From JAUZRW01 sp964549915 (GTDB taxonomy: Bacteria; Chloroflexota; Anaerolineae; Aggregatilineales; Phototrophicaceae): a DNA stretch of 64,000 nt. A program made the translations under genes and the position numbers. Below are positions 15,319 through 22,668 of the stretch, piece by piece (the first letter of the stretch is position 1; every line of letters begins with the position of its first letter). A model generated the notes under the pieces. That model did not search any database, had not been told where the DNA came from, and saw only the letters and a program-made list of their open reading frames with translations. The stretch covers positions 186,001 through 250,000 of the forward strand of contig CAZJWX010000001.1 of the NCBI GenBank assembly GCA_964549915.1. The letters run 5' to 3'.

Positions 15319-17664
15319 ATGCGGCTGGTGTACATCGCCCTGGGTTGGGCTGGCGGACTCATCATCGCGGATCAATTTGCGCTGCCACCGCTGCTGTGGG
15401 TGCTAGCCCTGGGCGCGGTGGGATTCGCGCTCTACATGACCTGGGCGACGCGCTGGCGCTGGCTCTTCCTCGCGCTGCTGGCTTTTGCGCTGGGCGGCTA
15501 TCGTCAGGGCTTCGTACCCACTACCAGCGACATCGCGCAATACAATCAACTGGGCAATGCGACTGTTGAGGGCGTGATCGTCGCCGAACCGGACATTCGC
15601 GATGACCGCGTGCAGGTGCGGGTCGAAGCTGAAATTATCTCCCTGGGCAGCGCGACGTATGGCACCAGCGGCCTCGTGCTGGTGAATGCGCCGCGTTTCG
15701 CCGACTTGCACTACGGCGACCGCATCATCGCAACCGGGCGCATGGCCCAGCCCGCCGAGTTCGACACCTTCTCCTATGCGGATTATCTGGCACGCAGCGG
15801 CGTCTTCAGCATTCTGCAAAATGCCTCGGTGGAAGTGCAGGGCAGCGGCGAGGGCAGCCCGTTCTACAGCGCGATTCTGCGCTTGAAAGCGCACCTGCAA
15901 ACCCTGATTGAGCAGGCACTTCCCGCGCCGCAATCTGCCCTGCTGACGGGCATTCTCCTGGGTAACGAACGCGGCATTGATCCGGTGCTGCAAGAAGACT
16001 TCGCCCGCACGGGCGCGGCGCACATCATCGCCATCAGCGGCTTCAACATGGCGATCATCGCCGGAATCGTGATGAACTCCCTGGGGCGCATCATCCGGCG
16101 ACCCTGGCTGGCGGCTATTCTGGGGGTGGGGGTTGTGGCGCTGTATACGATCCTCGTGGGGGCGAATGCGGCAGTGGTGCGGGCAGCCTTCATGAGCAGC
16201 CTGCTGGTGATCGCTTCGGTGCTCCGTCGCAACGCCTACGTCCCGGCATCGCTGGCGTTCAGCGTGATCGTGCTCTCCTTCGTCAATCCACTGGTGCTCT
16301 ACGACATCAGCTTTCAGTTGAGCTTCTTCGCAGTGCTGGGGCTGGCGCTCTTCGCAGACCCGCTCAGCCGGCGCTTCGACGCAGTTCTGCGGGCGGTCTT
16401 TCCGGGGTCGCTGGCGCGTACGTTGGCTGGCTTGCTCAACGAGCCGTTGATCGTCTCGATTGCAGCGTTGATCACCACGCTGCCCCTGACCATTCTCTAT
16501 TTTCAGCGGCTGTCGATTGTCTCGCTGCTGGTGAATGTGCTGATCGTCCCGGTACAGAGTTATCTGCTGTTGATCGGCGGATTCGCGGTGCTGCTGGCGC
16601 TGGTATCGCCGGGGTTGGCGCAGGTCTTCTTCTGGATCGACTGGCTGCTGCTTTCGTGGTCGATTGGGGTAGTGCGCTTCTTCGGCGGCCTCACATTCGC
16701 GGACGCCGCCCTGACGATAGACCCCCGCCTGATTGGTTTATTCCTGGGCAGTATCATCGGAGGTGCGATTGTGTACGCGGCTCGTCCGACCTGGGCGCAG
16801 CGTCTCGCGCGATTCTTGCGCGTGCGTCCGGTCTTCAATGCGATTCTCTTCAGCGGCCTGGCAATGGCGGGGCTGTTGGCAGCGATGGCACTCAGCCGAC
16901 CCGACGGCCGGCTGCACCTCTGGTGGCTAGATGTGGGGCACAGCAATGCCGTGCTGATTCAGTCCCCAGGCGGGGCACAGATTCTGGTGGATGGTGGGCG
17001 TTTCCCGTCGCGGTTGCTCACATCCATTGGCGACCGGATGCCCTTCTATGATCGCACGTTGGAAGTGGTCGTCATCACCCAGCCGGATGAATTTGATACA
17101 GCGGCGTTGCCTGCGGTACTGGCTCGCTATGACACACCAATTGTGCTCATCAATGGGCAGCCGAACCTCAGCCCAGGTTACGAAGCAGTGCAGGAAGCGC
17201 TGGCGACCGAAGATGTGATCGAAGCGCGGGCGGGCTACGAAATCAACTTCAGCGATGGCTTACGGATGGAGGTGCTGCATCCGCAGGCGCAGCCGACGCT
17301 GGAAGACAGCCTGGGGGATGTCGCCCTGGTGCTGCGCGTCTCGTATGGTGATGTTTCGTTCTTGCTCACGTCAGATTTGTCGCAGGCGGGCCAGGTGCAG
17401 TTGATCGAGAATGGATATTGGCCGCTGGCGGATGTGTTGCATATGCCGCAGCATGGTACGGCACGCAGCCTGAACGAGGGCTTCCTCGTGGCGGTGCAGC
17501 CACAGGTGACGGTATTGCAGAGCGATATCGCCAATTTCCGGGGTGATCCTGACCCGGATACGCTGGTGCTCATCAGCGATACGACGCTCTTCCGCACCGA
17601 TGAAATGGGCGCTCTCCACCTGGAAACCGATGGCAGCGCCCTCTGGGTGACTAGAAGAAATTAG
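15319..17664 (+). CDS. comEC: ComEC/Rec2 DNA-uptake channel protein with degenerate hydrolase domain
   Basis: 781 aa, full length. ComEC forms the inner-membrane channel that imports single-stranded DNA in natural transformation. N-terminal helices are followed by a DUF4131/OB-like region (about 75-190) and the multi-helix Competence domain (about 200-500, with GILLGNERGI and HIIAISGFNMAI). The C-terminal metallo-beta-lactamase-like domain starts at LWWLDVGHSNAVLIQSPGG. Where active relatives have the HxHxD(H) metal site, this protein reads VITQPDEFDTAAL, so that metal site is absent; only the later MPQHGTARS histidine remains. Its last 14 bases overlap a convergent gene. No ComEA or ComF gene is nearby. 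Confidence 0.9.
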   Translation: MRLVYIALGWAGGLIIADQFALPPLLWVLALGAVGFALYMTWATRWRWLFLALLAFALGGYRQGFVPTTSDIAQYNQLGNATVEGVIVAEPDIRDDRVQVRVEAEIISLGSATYGTSGLVLVNAPRFADLHYGDRIIATGRMAQPAEFDTFSYADYLARSGVFSILQNASVEVQGSGEGSPFYSAILRLKAHLQTLIEQALPAPQSALLTGILLGNERGIDPVLQEDFARTGAAHIIAISGFNMAIIAGIVMNSLGRIIRRPWLAAILGVGVVALYTILVGANAAVVRAAFMSSLLVIASVLRRNAYVPASLAFSVIVLSFVNPLVLYDISFQLSFFAVLGLALFADPLSRRFDAVLRAVFPGSLARTLAGLLNEPLIVSIAALITTLPLTILYFQRLSIVSLLVNVLIVPVQSYLLLIGGFAVLLALVSPGLAQVFFWIDWLLLSWSIGVVRFFGGLTFADAALTIDPRLIGLFLGSIIGGAIVYAARPTWAQRLARFLRVRPVFNAILFSGLAMAGLLAAMALSRPDGRLHLWWLDVGHSNAVLIQSPGGAQILVDGGRFPSRLLTSIGDRMPFYDRTLEVVVITQPDEFDTAALPAVLARYDTPIVLINGQPNLSPGYEAVQEALATEDVIEARAGYEINFSDGLRMEVLHPQAQPTLEDSLGDVALVLRVSYGDVSFLLTSDLSQAGQVQLIENGYWPLADVLHMPQHGTARSLNEGFLVAVQPQVTVLQSDIANFRGDPDPDTLVLISDTTLFRTDEMGALHLETDGSALWVTRRN

Positions 17665-18082
17665 AGAGCGGCGTCTGATAGAACAGTACCGGATCGATGA
17701 ACGAGAGCACGGTATAGAGCACCGCGACCAGCGTCGTGGTCAACCCCAGAATGCGCGCCATACCCCCCTGCTTTTTGCGCGTGCGCGTCAGGCCGGTAGC
17801 AATTGCCGGGAGGATGAACATCAGCATATGGGTGAAGAAGGTGACGAAACCCGTGTCGGCGACCAGGGCGCGGTCAAAGGGTACGGGAATGCCTGTGCGG
17901 AACAGGTCGAAGATTGCCAGGAAAATCGTGCCGAACAGTAGGTAGGTCGGGCGCTCGTTGCCATCGGGCATGAAAATCAGGGTCAGCAGGGCGAGAAAGA
18001 AAACCGCATAGGTGAAAATATCCCCAAGCGAATCCGGGCGCAGCGCGTCGCCGATGCTCTGAAGCAGTACATTCACATCCAT
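17651..18082 (-). CDS. Small multi-helix membrane protein, unknown function
   Basis: 143 aa with about four hydrophobic segments (residues 24-40, 46-62, 78-98, 108-128). A basic loop RTRKKQGG separates the last two helices. GGAGCTTATGCG upstream gives a reasonable ribosome site. The 3' end overlaps the 3' end of comEC by 14 bases on the opposite strand. No recognisable family motif. Its start faces the BrkB/YihY gene across a 155-base divergent gap. Confidence 0.65.
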   Translation of the reverse strand: MDVNVLLQSIGDALRPDSLGDIFTYAVFFLALLTLIFMPDGNERPTYLLFGTIFLAIFDLFRTGIPVPFDRALVADTGFVTFFTHMLMFILPAIATGLTRTRKKQGGMARILGLTTTLVAVLYTVLSFIDPVLFYQTPLSNFF

Positions 18083-18237
18083 CGCATAAGCTCCTCAATA
18101 AGCATTGATGATGGGCACAGTATAACCGATCCTCGTGATGTCTGCCTACGAAGAGCCGCTTTTCGTCACGAATGGTGCAGCGGTGTGTTACGATGAGAGA
18201 CATCAACCCGGTAATAACGCATTTGTACTGAGCGAAC

Positions 18238-19197
18238 ATGATCCAAAAAGCGCAACAACTCTTCCGCAACTGGTGGGAGCAGCGCAGCCCTGCGACGAAA
18301 CTGCTGCCCAAATACATCCGCAAAGCGATTTTCAACCATCTGCGCTCCGGTTCGGGGGCACGGCTGGCGGCAGCGCTGGCCTACTACGCACTCTTCTCTG
18401 TCTTTCCGATGGTACTGCTGCTGGCAGTGGCGATTGGCAGCATTGTGGAGCCAGCCGTCGCGCAGGAGCAAATCGTCCAGGCGCTGACTTGGGTGCTGCC
18501 GGAAGTGGCTGTCGGCGATATTCAGGAAGTGCTCAGCAGTGCGTTGCGCCAGAGCGGTTCCTTCGGCCTGGTGGCGACTCTCTCGTTGATCTGGGCGGCG
18601 ACGGGGCTGTTCACCAACATCACGCTGGCGCTGGATAACATCTTCGAGGTTCCCTCTGTGCGCAGCATGTGGCGGCAGCGCCTGCTGGCGATTGCGATGG
18701 GGATCACGCTGGTCGTGCTCTTCATGGCATCCTTCATCACCTCCGGGGTGCTGCGCCTGATCTCGGCGCTATCGTTGGGAACGCCGAATCTATGGATTTC
18801 GATCAGCACGCTCTTCTTGCCCTTCGGCCTCAATCTGGTGATTTTTGCCTTGCTCTTTCGTTTTGTCCCGGCGCGGGAAGTCCACTGGGACGCGGCCTGG
18901 GCAGCGGCGATCTTCGGCGCGGTGGGTTGGGAACTGGCCAAACAGGGCTTCCAGTGGTATCTGACGAACCTGGCCAATTATTCGCTGATCTATGGCGGTA
19001 TCGCGACGGGCATTGTGATGCTCTTCTGGGCGTGGTTGATCGCGTCAATTTTCTTATTCGGGGCGCAATTGTGTGCGCGGCTCAACGAATGGTTGATTGA
19101 AATCGAAGAAAGCTCGCAGCCCTTCATCTCCGTCTATCGGCGCGAATACCTGCCGCAGTCCTCGCTGGATGCGTTGCCAGAAGGGGACTCGTCGTAG
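18238..19197 (+). CDS. YihY/BrkB-family inner membrane protein
   Basis: 319 aa. The family pattern is clear: a short basic N-terminus, then ARLAAALAYYALFSVFPMVLLL (first helix), a region around SLIWAATGLFTNITLALDNIF, and several further helices ending in GIATGIVMLFWAWLIASIFLFGAQL. Once annotated as ribonuclease BN, the family is now regarded as membrane proteins of unknown, possibly transport, function. It is followed by a palindromic intergenic element. Confidence 0.9.
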   Translation: MIQKAQQLFRNWWEQRSPATKLLPKYIRKAIFNHLRSGSGARLAAALAYYALFSVFPMVLLLAVAIGSIVEPAVAQEQIVQALTWVLPEVAVGDIQEVLSSALRQSGSFGLVATLSLIWAATGLFTNITLALDNIFEVPSVRSMWRQRLLAIAMGITLVVLFMASFITSGVLRLISALSLGTPNLWISISTLFLPFGLNLVIFALLFRFVPAREVHWDAAWAAAIFGAVGWELAKQGFQWYLTNLANYSLIYGGIATGIVMLFWAWLIASIFLFGAQLCARLNEWLIEIEESSQPFISVYRREYLPQSSLDALPEGDSS

Positions 19198-19244
19198 TCT
19201 ACATCACCCTGGACTGGATCGGTGTAGGAACTGGGTCAGACCTT

Positions 19245-19341
19245 GTTGGCGAATCGGTGTAGGGGCGATCCCTGCGTGGTCGCCCTGGGAGCGCACACAG
19301 GCGCTCCCTACAAGAACGCATGGATTCGTGGATTCGCCAAC
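19245..19341. repeat. 97-bp palindromic intergenic element (MITE/REP-like)
   Basis: The outer ends are a perfect 11-bp inverted repeat, GTTGGCGAATC (19245-19255) and GATTCGCCAAC (19331-19341). Inside are nested dyads: GTAGGG (19259) with CCCTAC (19306), GGGCGA (19263) with TCGCCC (19280), and GGGAGCGC (19287) with GCGCTCCC (19301). It can fold as a cruciform or a branched RNA. ATCGGTGTAGG is directly repeated at 19218 and 19253, and CTGGGTCAG at 19231 and 19347. It encodes nothing and occurs once in this window. Confidence 0.7.
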
Positions 19342-19368
19342 AGCATCTGGGTCAGCGTAGAAACGAAA

Positions 19369-19400
19369 AACGCGGGAGAGATACTGTCTCATCCCGCGTT
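19369..19400 (-). terminator. Rho-independent terminator of the small-protein operon
   Basis: On the minus strand AACGCGGGA and TCCCGCGTT form a perfect 9-bp stem; the A-run before 19371 reads as TTTTT after the stem on that strand. It lies 24 bases after the last small gene. Confidence 0.85.
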
Positions 19401-19423
19401 GGTTGCGTATGCGCTGTTGGTCA

Positions 19424-19600
19424 TCATCCTTCGCGTTCGTTCAGCAATTGCTCGCCGAGTGCGACCAATCCGCGCCCCAGAGCTGTGCGCACTGCTGACC
19501 GTTCACGGCGGGCGGTGCGTGCGAGCCGTTCGCGCTCTGCGCTGCGCATCATGTCGTTGTAGCGTTCTTGGTTGACCTGATATTCGTTCATGTTGCCCAT
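19424..19600 (-). CDS. Small basic-acidic protein (58 aa), unknown function
   Basis: 58 aa from the ATG at 19600, chosen because GAGGGG lies 7 bases upstream; an ATG two codons earlier is too close to it. It begins MGNMNEYQVNQERYNDMMRS, then is dense in Arg and Glu (AERERLARTARRERS) and ends in an amphipathic stretch ALGRGLVALGEQLLNE. It should be a single long helix. It resembles short proteins I associate with Chloroflexota, where no function is known. It is the last gene of a three-ORF unit with promoter at 20154-20183 and terminator at 19369-19400. Confidence 0.7.
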   Translation of the reverse strand: MGNMNEYQVNQERYNDMMRSAERERLARTARRERSAVRTALGRGLVALGEQLLNEREG

Positions 19601-19634
19601 GTTCATGCCCCTCTTGGTTGGACCTTGATGGCTT

Positions 19635-19808
19635 TCATTCGTCGAATGGCATTTCTGCCCGGTACTTCGCGGTACGGCTCCGGCGTGGCGGACGTTGGGC
19701 CTCATTGTTGACCAGTGCCCGCGCCCGCTGCTGCTTTTCCGCACGCAATTGTGAGTCTCGGCGATGTTCGTTCGCCAGCGCTTCTGCGAACCAGAAATTG
19801 TGCTGCAT
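19635..19808 (-). CDS. Small charged protein (57 aa), unknown function
   Basis: 57 aa, beginning MQHNFWFAEALANEHRRDS and rich in Arg, Gln and Glu, ending KYRAEMPFDE. AGGA lies 8 bases before the ATG. Its first half should form an amphipathic helix, as does the next small protein downstream. The two genes are 34 bases apart and read from one promoter. Too short for automated callers, but its ribosome site and its place between a good promoter and terminator support it. Confidence 0.65.
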   Translation of the reverse strand: MQHNFWFAEALANEHRRDSQLRAEKQQRARALVNNEAQRPPRRSRTAKYRAEMPFDE

Positions 19809-20002
19809 GATGGTTCCTCGTCGGGTTGTCTCTTCGCCAGAATGGGCGCCAAGCTCGCTCAGCGCGTTCGTTCCCCTGTGCCGCTTTCAGGCAGGGGGCG
19901 GATCATGCTCGCGGAGGAGGAATGTTGCTTCTGGTGAGCCAGATAATCGTGCCGCGAGTTCGATGCATCCCGCGGCTGCCGAAGTTCCTGACGTGCGAAG
20001 GG

Positions 20003-20083
20003 TTACTTGCGGGCAGTGAGCGGGAGCGGGTGAGTGACATAGCAGAACGGCTGGTTCTGTACGCCGATGATGAACTGCATCAT
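20003..20083 (-). CDS. Leader-like peptide (26 aa) at head of small-protein operon, tentative
   Basis: A 26-codon ORF beginning MMQFIIGVQNQPFCYV and ending TARK. It has the strongest ribosome site of the group (AAAGGAG, 7 bases before the ATG pair at 20083/20080) and sits about 64 bases after the predicted transcription start. It could be a short protein or a translated leader. The 194 bases between it and the next gene hold only weaker short frames. Confidence 0.4.
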   Translation of the reverse strand: MMQFIIGVQNQPFCYVTHPLPLTARK

Positions 20084-20153
20084 GACCTGCTCCTTTCTTG
20101 TGGATGGGCATTTCAATCGTTCTGTGTCCGGCCTGTGCGACCTGCACAACGGC

Positions 20154-20183
20154 AAGATAGCATAACTTGGGCAAGATTGTCAA
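20154..20183 (-). promoter_or_regulatory. Strong sigma-70-type promoter of the small-protein operon
   Basis: On the minus strand: perfect TTGACA (20178-20183), an 18-base spacer, and extended -10 TGCTATCTT. It is one of the best promoters in the window, so the small genes downstream are probably well expressed. Confidence 0.8.
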
Positions 20184-20373
20184 GAGGTCGATATGCGAGT
20201 TTAAAAGCTTTAAAGGTGTCTTAAATATTTTTTAGGGTTCAATATGGGTCATTTTCTACCTGGCTCGTGACGTTACGACGTACATTTCCCGTATGCAAAG
20301 CGTCGCTTCTGATGTAGACTGTTGCCGTTATGACGACCGTACTCTTAAAAACTGCGATGCTGAACCAATCTCT
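20184..20373. other. AT-rich intergenic gap before nusB
   Basis: 190 bases, noticeably AT-richer than the surroundings (AAAAGCTTTAAAGG, TTAAATATTTTTTAGGG). It separates the minus-strand small-protein promoter from nusB. No gene or clear terminator; it may hold the nusB promoter. Confidence 0.5.
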
Positions 20374-20913
20374 ATGACTGATTTCCCAGATTTTGACCCC
20401 GATGGGGAAGAAGTGGTAAGCCGCGAGGTGATTTCACACGAAGAGCCATCGACGGATCGAAGCGTTTCGCGGCGGCTGGCGCTGCAGGCACTCTACGAAA
20501 TCGACAGCGCACAACATCAGCCGGGAGTTGTGCTCAGCCACTTCCTCGAACGCTGGCAAGACGAACCGCGCAAGATCCTGAACTACTTCGTGCAGCTTGT
20601 CAGCGAAATCTCCAAGCGCCGCAACAGCCTGGATACGCTCCTACAGCGGTATGCCCCGGAATGGCCGATTGCACAGGTGGCGATTGTGGATCGCAACATT
20701 CTGCGCATCGCACTCTACGAGATGGCCGTCGAGACGCGAACGCCCGTCGGTGTCGCCATTGACGAAGCCATCGAGCTGGCAAAGCTCTTCGGCGCAGAGA
20801 ACACCGCCCGCTTCGTGAACGGTGTGCTGGGGGCGGTTGCCGATAACCTGGATGAGGTGCGTCAACTCCTGGGCAGTGCTGACGAAACCATCTCCGATGA
20901 TGTTTCGGAATGA
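20374..20913 (+). CDS. nusB: Transcription antitermination factor NusB
   Basis: 179 aa from the ATG at 20374; an in-frame codon at 20293 is possible, but neither has a convincing ribosome site. NusB binds boxA RNA with NusE/S10 during rRNA antitermination. The NusB domain begins at SVSRRLALQALYEIDSA (near residue 31) and shows the conserved features RNILRIALYEM and VAIDEAIELAKLFG followed by ARFVNGVLGAV. The first 30 residues are an acidic extension beyond the usual start. Confidence 0.93.
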   Translation: MTDFPDFDPDGEEVVSREVISHEEPSTDRSVSRRLALQALYEIDSAQHQPGVVLSHFLERWQDEPRKILNYFVQLVSEISKRRNSLDTLLQRYAPEWPIAQVAIVDRNILRIALYEMAVETRTPVGVAIDEAIELAKLFGAENTARFVNGVLGAVADNLDEVRQLLGSADETISDDVSE

Positions 20914-20967
20914 GGGGCATCCCTCCTCCGATGACCCACTAAACCACGTTCTACCCCGGACTCCCCC

Positions 20968-22377
20968 ATGTTTCGTTTCCCTGGCAGACGAAGAAGACCG
21001 CAGCGCGTCCTGCTGTTCGGGCTGGATTGCGCCAGTCCCGCGTTGATCTTCGATACATTTCGGGCAGATTTGCCGAATCTGTCGTCGTTGATGACAGGCG
21101 GAAGCTGGGGCGTGCTGCAATCCAGCCTGCCGTGCATCACCGTTCCCGCCTGGGCGAGCATGACCAGCAGCCGTGATCCCGGCGTGCTGGGGATCTACGG
21201 CTTTCGCAACCGTGCCAGCTACGATTACGATGCTCTCAGCGTGGCGGATGCGCGTGCGGTGCAGCACAAACGCCTCTGGGATTACCTGAGCGAGGCGGAG
21301 CAATCATCGCTCGTGCTGAACGTTCCGCAGACCTACCCTGTACGTCCGCTGCGAGGGCATCTCATCAGCGGCTTCCTCACGCCCGATACGTCCAGCCAGT
21401 TCGCCTTTCCGGCGATCTTCAAGCGAGAAGTGCTCAAGGCCTATCCCGAATACGCCTTTGATGTGCGTGATTTCCGCAATATGGAACGGCAGACTCTTTA
21501 CCAGCGCATCCTCGATTTGACCGACGTACAATATCACCTGCTCGAATCGGCTTTGCAGAACAAACAATGGGATTTCGCCATGCACGTTAACATTGGCGTG
21601 GATCGGATGCATCATGCCTTCTGGCGTTATCACGATTCCCGACACCGCCTGCATGAGCCACAGAGTCCGCTGCGCACGGTCATCCGCGACTACTACCGCT
21701 TCGTGGATGAGTGGGTTGGGCGCATCCTGGCGCTTTTGGATGATGATACCGCGGTAATTGTCGCCAGCGATCACGGTGTGAAGCGCATGGACGGCGCGAT
21801 TGCGATCAATGAATGGCTCTGGCGGGAGGGGTGGTTGGCGCTGAAAGAAACGCCGGATTCGCTGACGAAGTTCTCACACGAGATGGTCGATTGGAGCCGG
21901 ACTCGCGCCTGGTCTACCGGGGGCTATTACGGACGCATCTTCCTCAACGTGCAGGGGCGCGAACCGCAGGGCACGATTCCTGCTGATGCCTACGAAGGGA
22001 CACGCGACGAACTCGCCGCCGCCCTGCGCAGCATCCCGGATATGGATGGGAAGCCGCTGGATACCCGCGTTTACAAGCCGCAGGAAGTCTACCAGCAGGT
22101 GAATAACATCGCGCCGGATTTGATGGTGTATTTTGGCAATTTGCACTGGCGGGCGGTGGGCAGCATCGGCTACGGGCGGCACTACAGCCTGGAGAACGAT
22201 ACCGGCCCGGACGACGCCAACCATGCCGAAGAGGGCATGTTCATCCTGCATGACCCGCGCAGCAGGGGACACGGCGAACTGGCCGCACAGCAACTGATGG
22301 ACATCGCGCCGACCGTGCTCTCGCTGATGCGCCAGCCAATTCCGCCACAGATGCAGGGCAGCGTTATCGGCGGCTGA
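20968..22377 (+). CDS. Alkaline phosphatase superfamily (type I phosphodiesterase/nucleotide pyrophosphatase) protein
   Basis: 469 aa. The domain opens with LLFGLDCASPALIFD (first metal-binding Asp) and has the nucleophile region SLPCITVPAWASMTSSRDPG, where Thr or Ser near residue 54-61 would be phosphorylated. Later metal ligands are visible in VNIGVDRMHHAFW and VIVASDHGVKRMDG. No signal peptide is present. The family acts on phosphodiesters or phosphate-modified lipids and sugars; the substrate is unknown. It follows nusB by 54 bases. Confidence 0.83.
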   Translation: MFRFPGRRRRPQRVLLFGLDCASPALIFDTFRADLPNLSSLMTGGSWGVLQSSLPCITVPAWASMTSSRDPGVLGIYGFRNRASYDYDALSVADARAVQHKRLWDYLSEAEQSSLVLNVPQTYPVRPLRGHLISGFLTPDTSSQFAFPAIFKREVLKAYPEYAFDVRDFRNMERQTLYQRILDLTDVQYHLLESALQNKQWDFAMHVNIGVDRMHHAFWRYHDSRHRLHEPQSPLRTVIRDYYRFVDEWVGRILALLDDDTAVIVASDHGVKRMDGAIAINEWLWREGWLALKETPDSLTKFSHEMVDWSRTRAWSTGGYYGRIFLNVQGREPQGTIPADAYEGTRDELAAALRSIPDMDGKPLDTRVYKPQEVYQQVNNIAPDLMVYFGNLHWRAVGSIGYGRHYSLENDTGPDDANHAEEGMFILHDPRSRGHGELAAQQLMDIAPTVLSLMRQPIPPQMQGSVIGG

Positions 22378-22406
22378 TTGTGCTCTCCTGCCGGATGCGC
22401 TGTTTG

Positions 22407-22415
22407 TGGTATAGT
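22407..22415 (+). promoter_or_regulatory. Candidate extended -10 (TGGTATAGT)
   Basis: TGGTATAGT lies in the 291-base gap before the GT39-like gene, about 44 bases before a short ORF with a good ribosome site at 22459. No clear -35. Confidence 0.3.
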
Positions 22416-22458
22416 CTGGCGATGTCGTTGGCTGCACAGCACAGGAGGGACTTCCCCC

Positions 22459-22536
22459 ATGCCGTCCGATACCATCTTATTGAACAAGGTGTATATTCTG
22501 GCCTGTCCTGGCATCAATACTGGTTGTTTTGTGTGA
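22459..22536 (+). CDS. Possible 25-aa peptide with strong ribosome site
   Basis: The only coding candidate in the gap 22378-22668. AGGAGGGA lies 9 bases before the ATG, and the peptide begins MPSDTILLNKVYILACPG with two cysteines. An extended -10 lies upstream. It may be a leader peptide for the downstream glycosyltransferase or chance; I see no homologue. Confidence 0.25.
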   Translation: MPSDTILLNKVYILACPGINTGCFV

Positions 22537-22668
22537 GAAATGGAATGGCAAATCCACAGCCAGTGGCTTCATCTCGTATTCGCGTGAAGATCGCGCATTT
22601 GTGGATCGTCTGACGCGGCAGTCGCCCTACGTGCAATTACCCTGACCGAACCCTTCCGAGAATACTCC

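Noticed and set aside
19862..20002. Forty-seven open codons after the TAA of the 26-aa peptide, suggesting stop-codon readthrough
   Set aside because: Such open stretches are common in GC-rich DNA and nothing here supports recoding.
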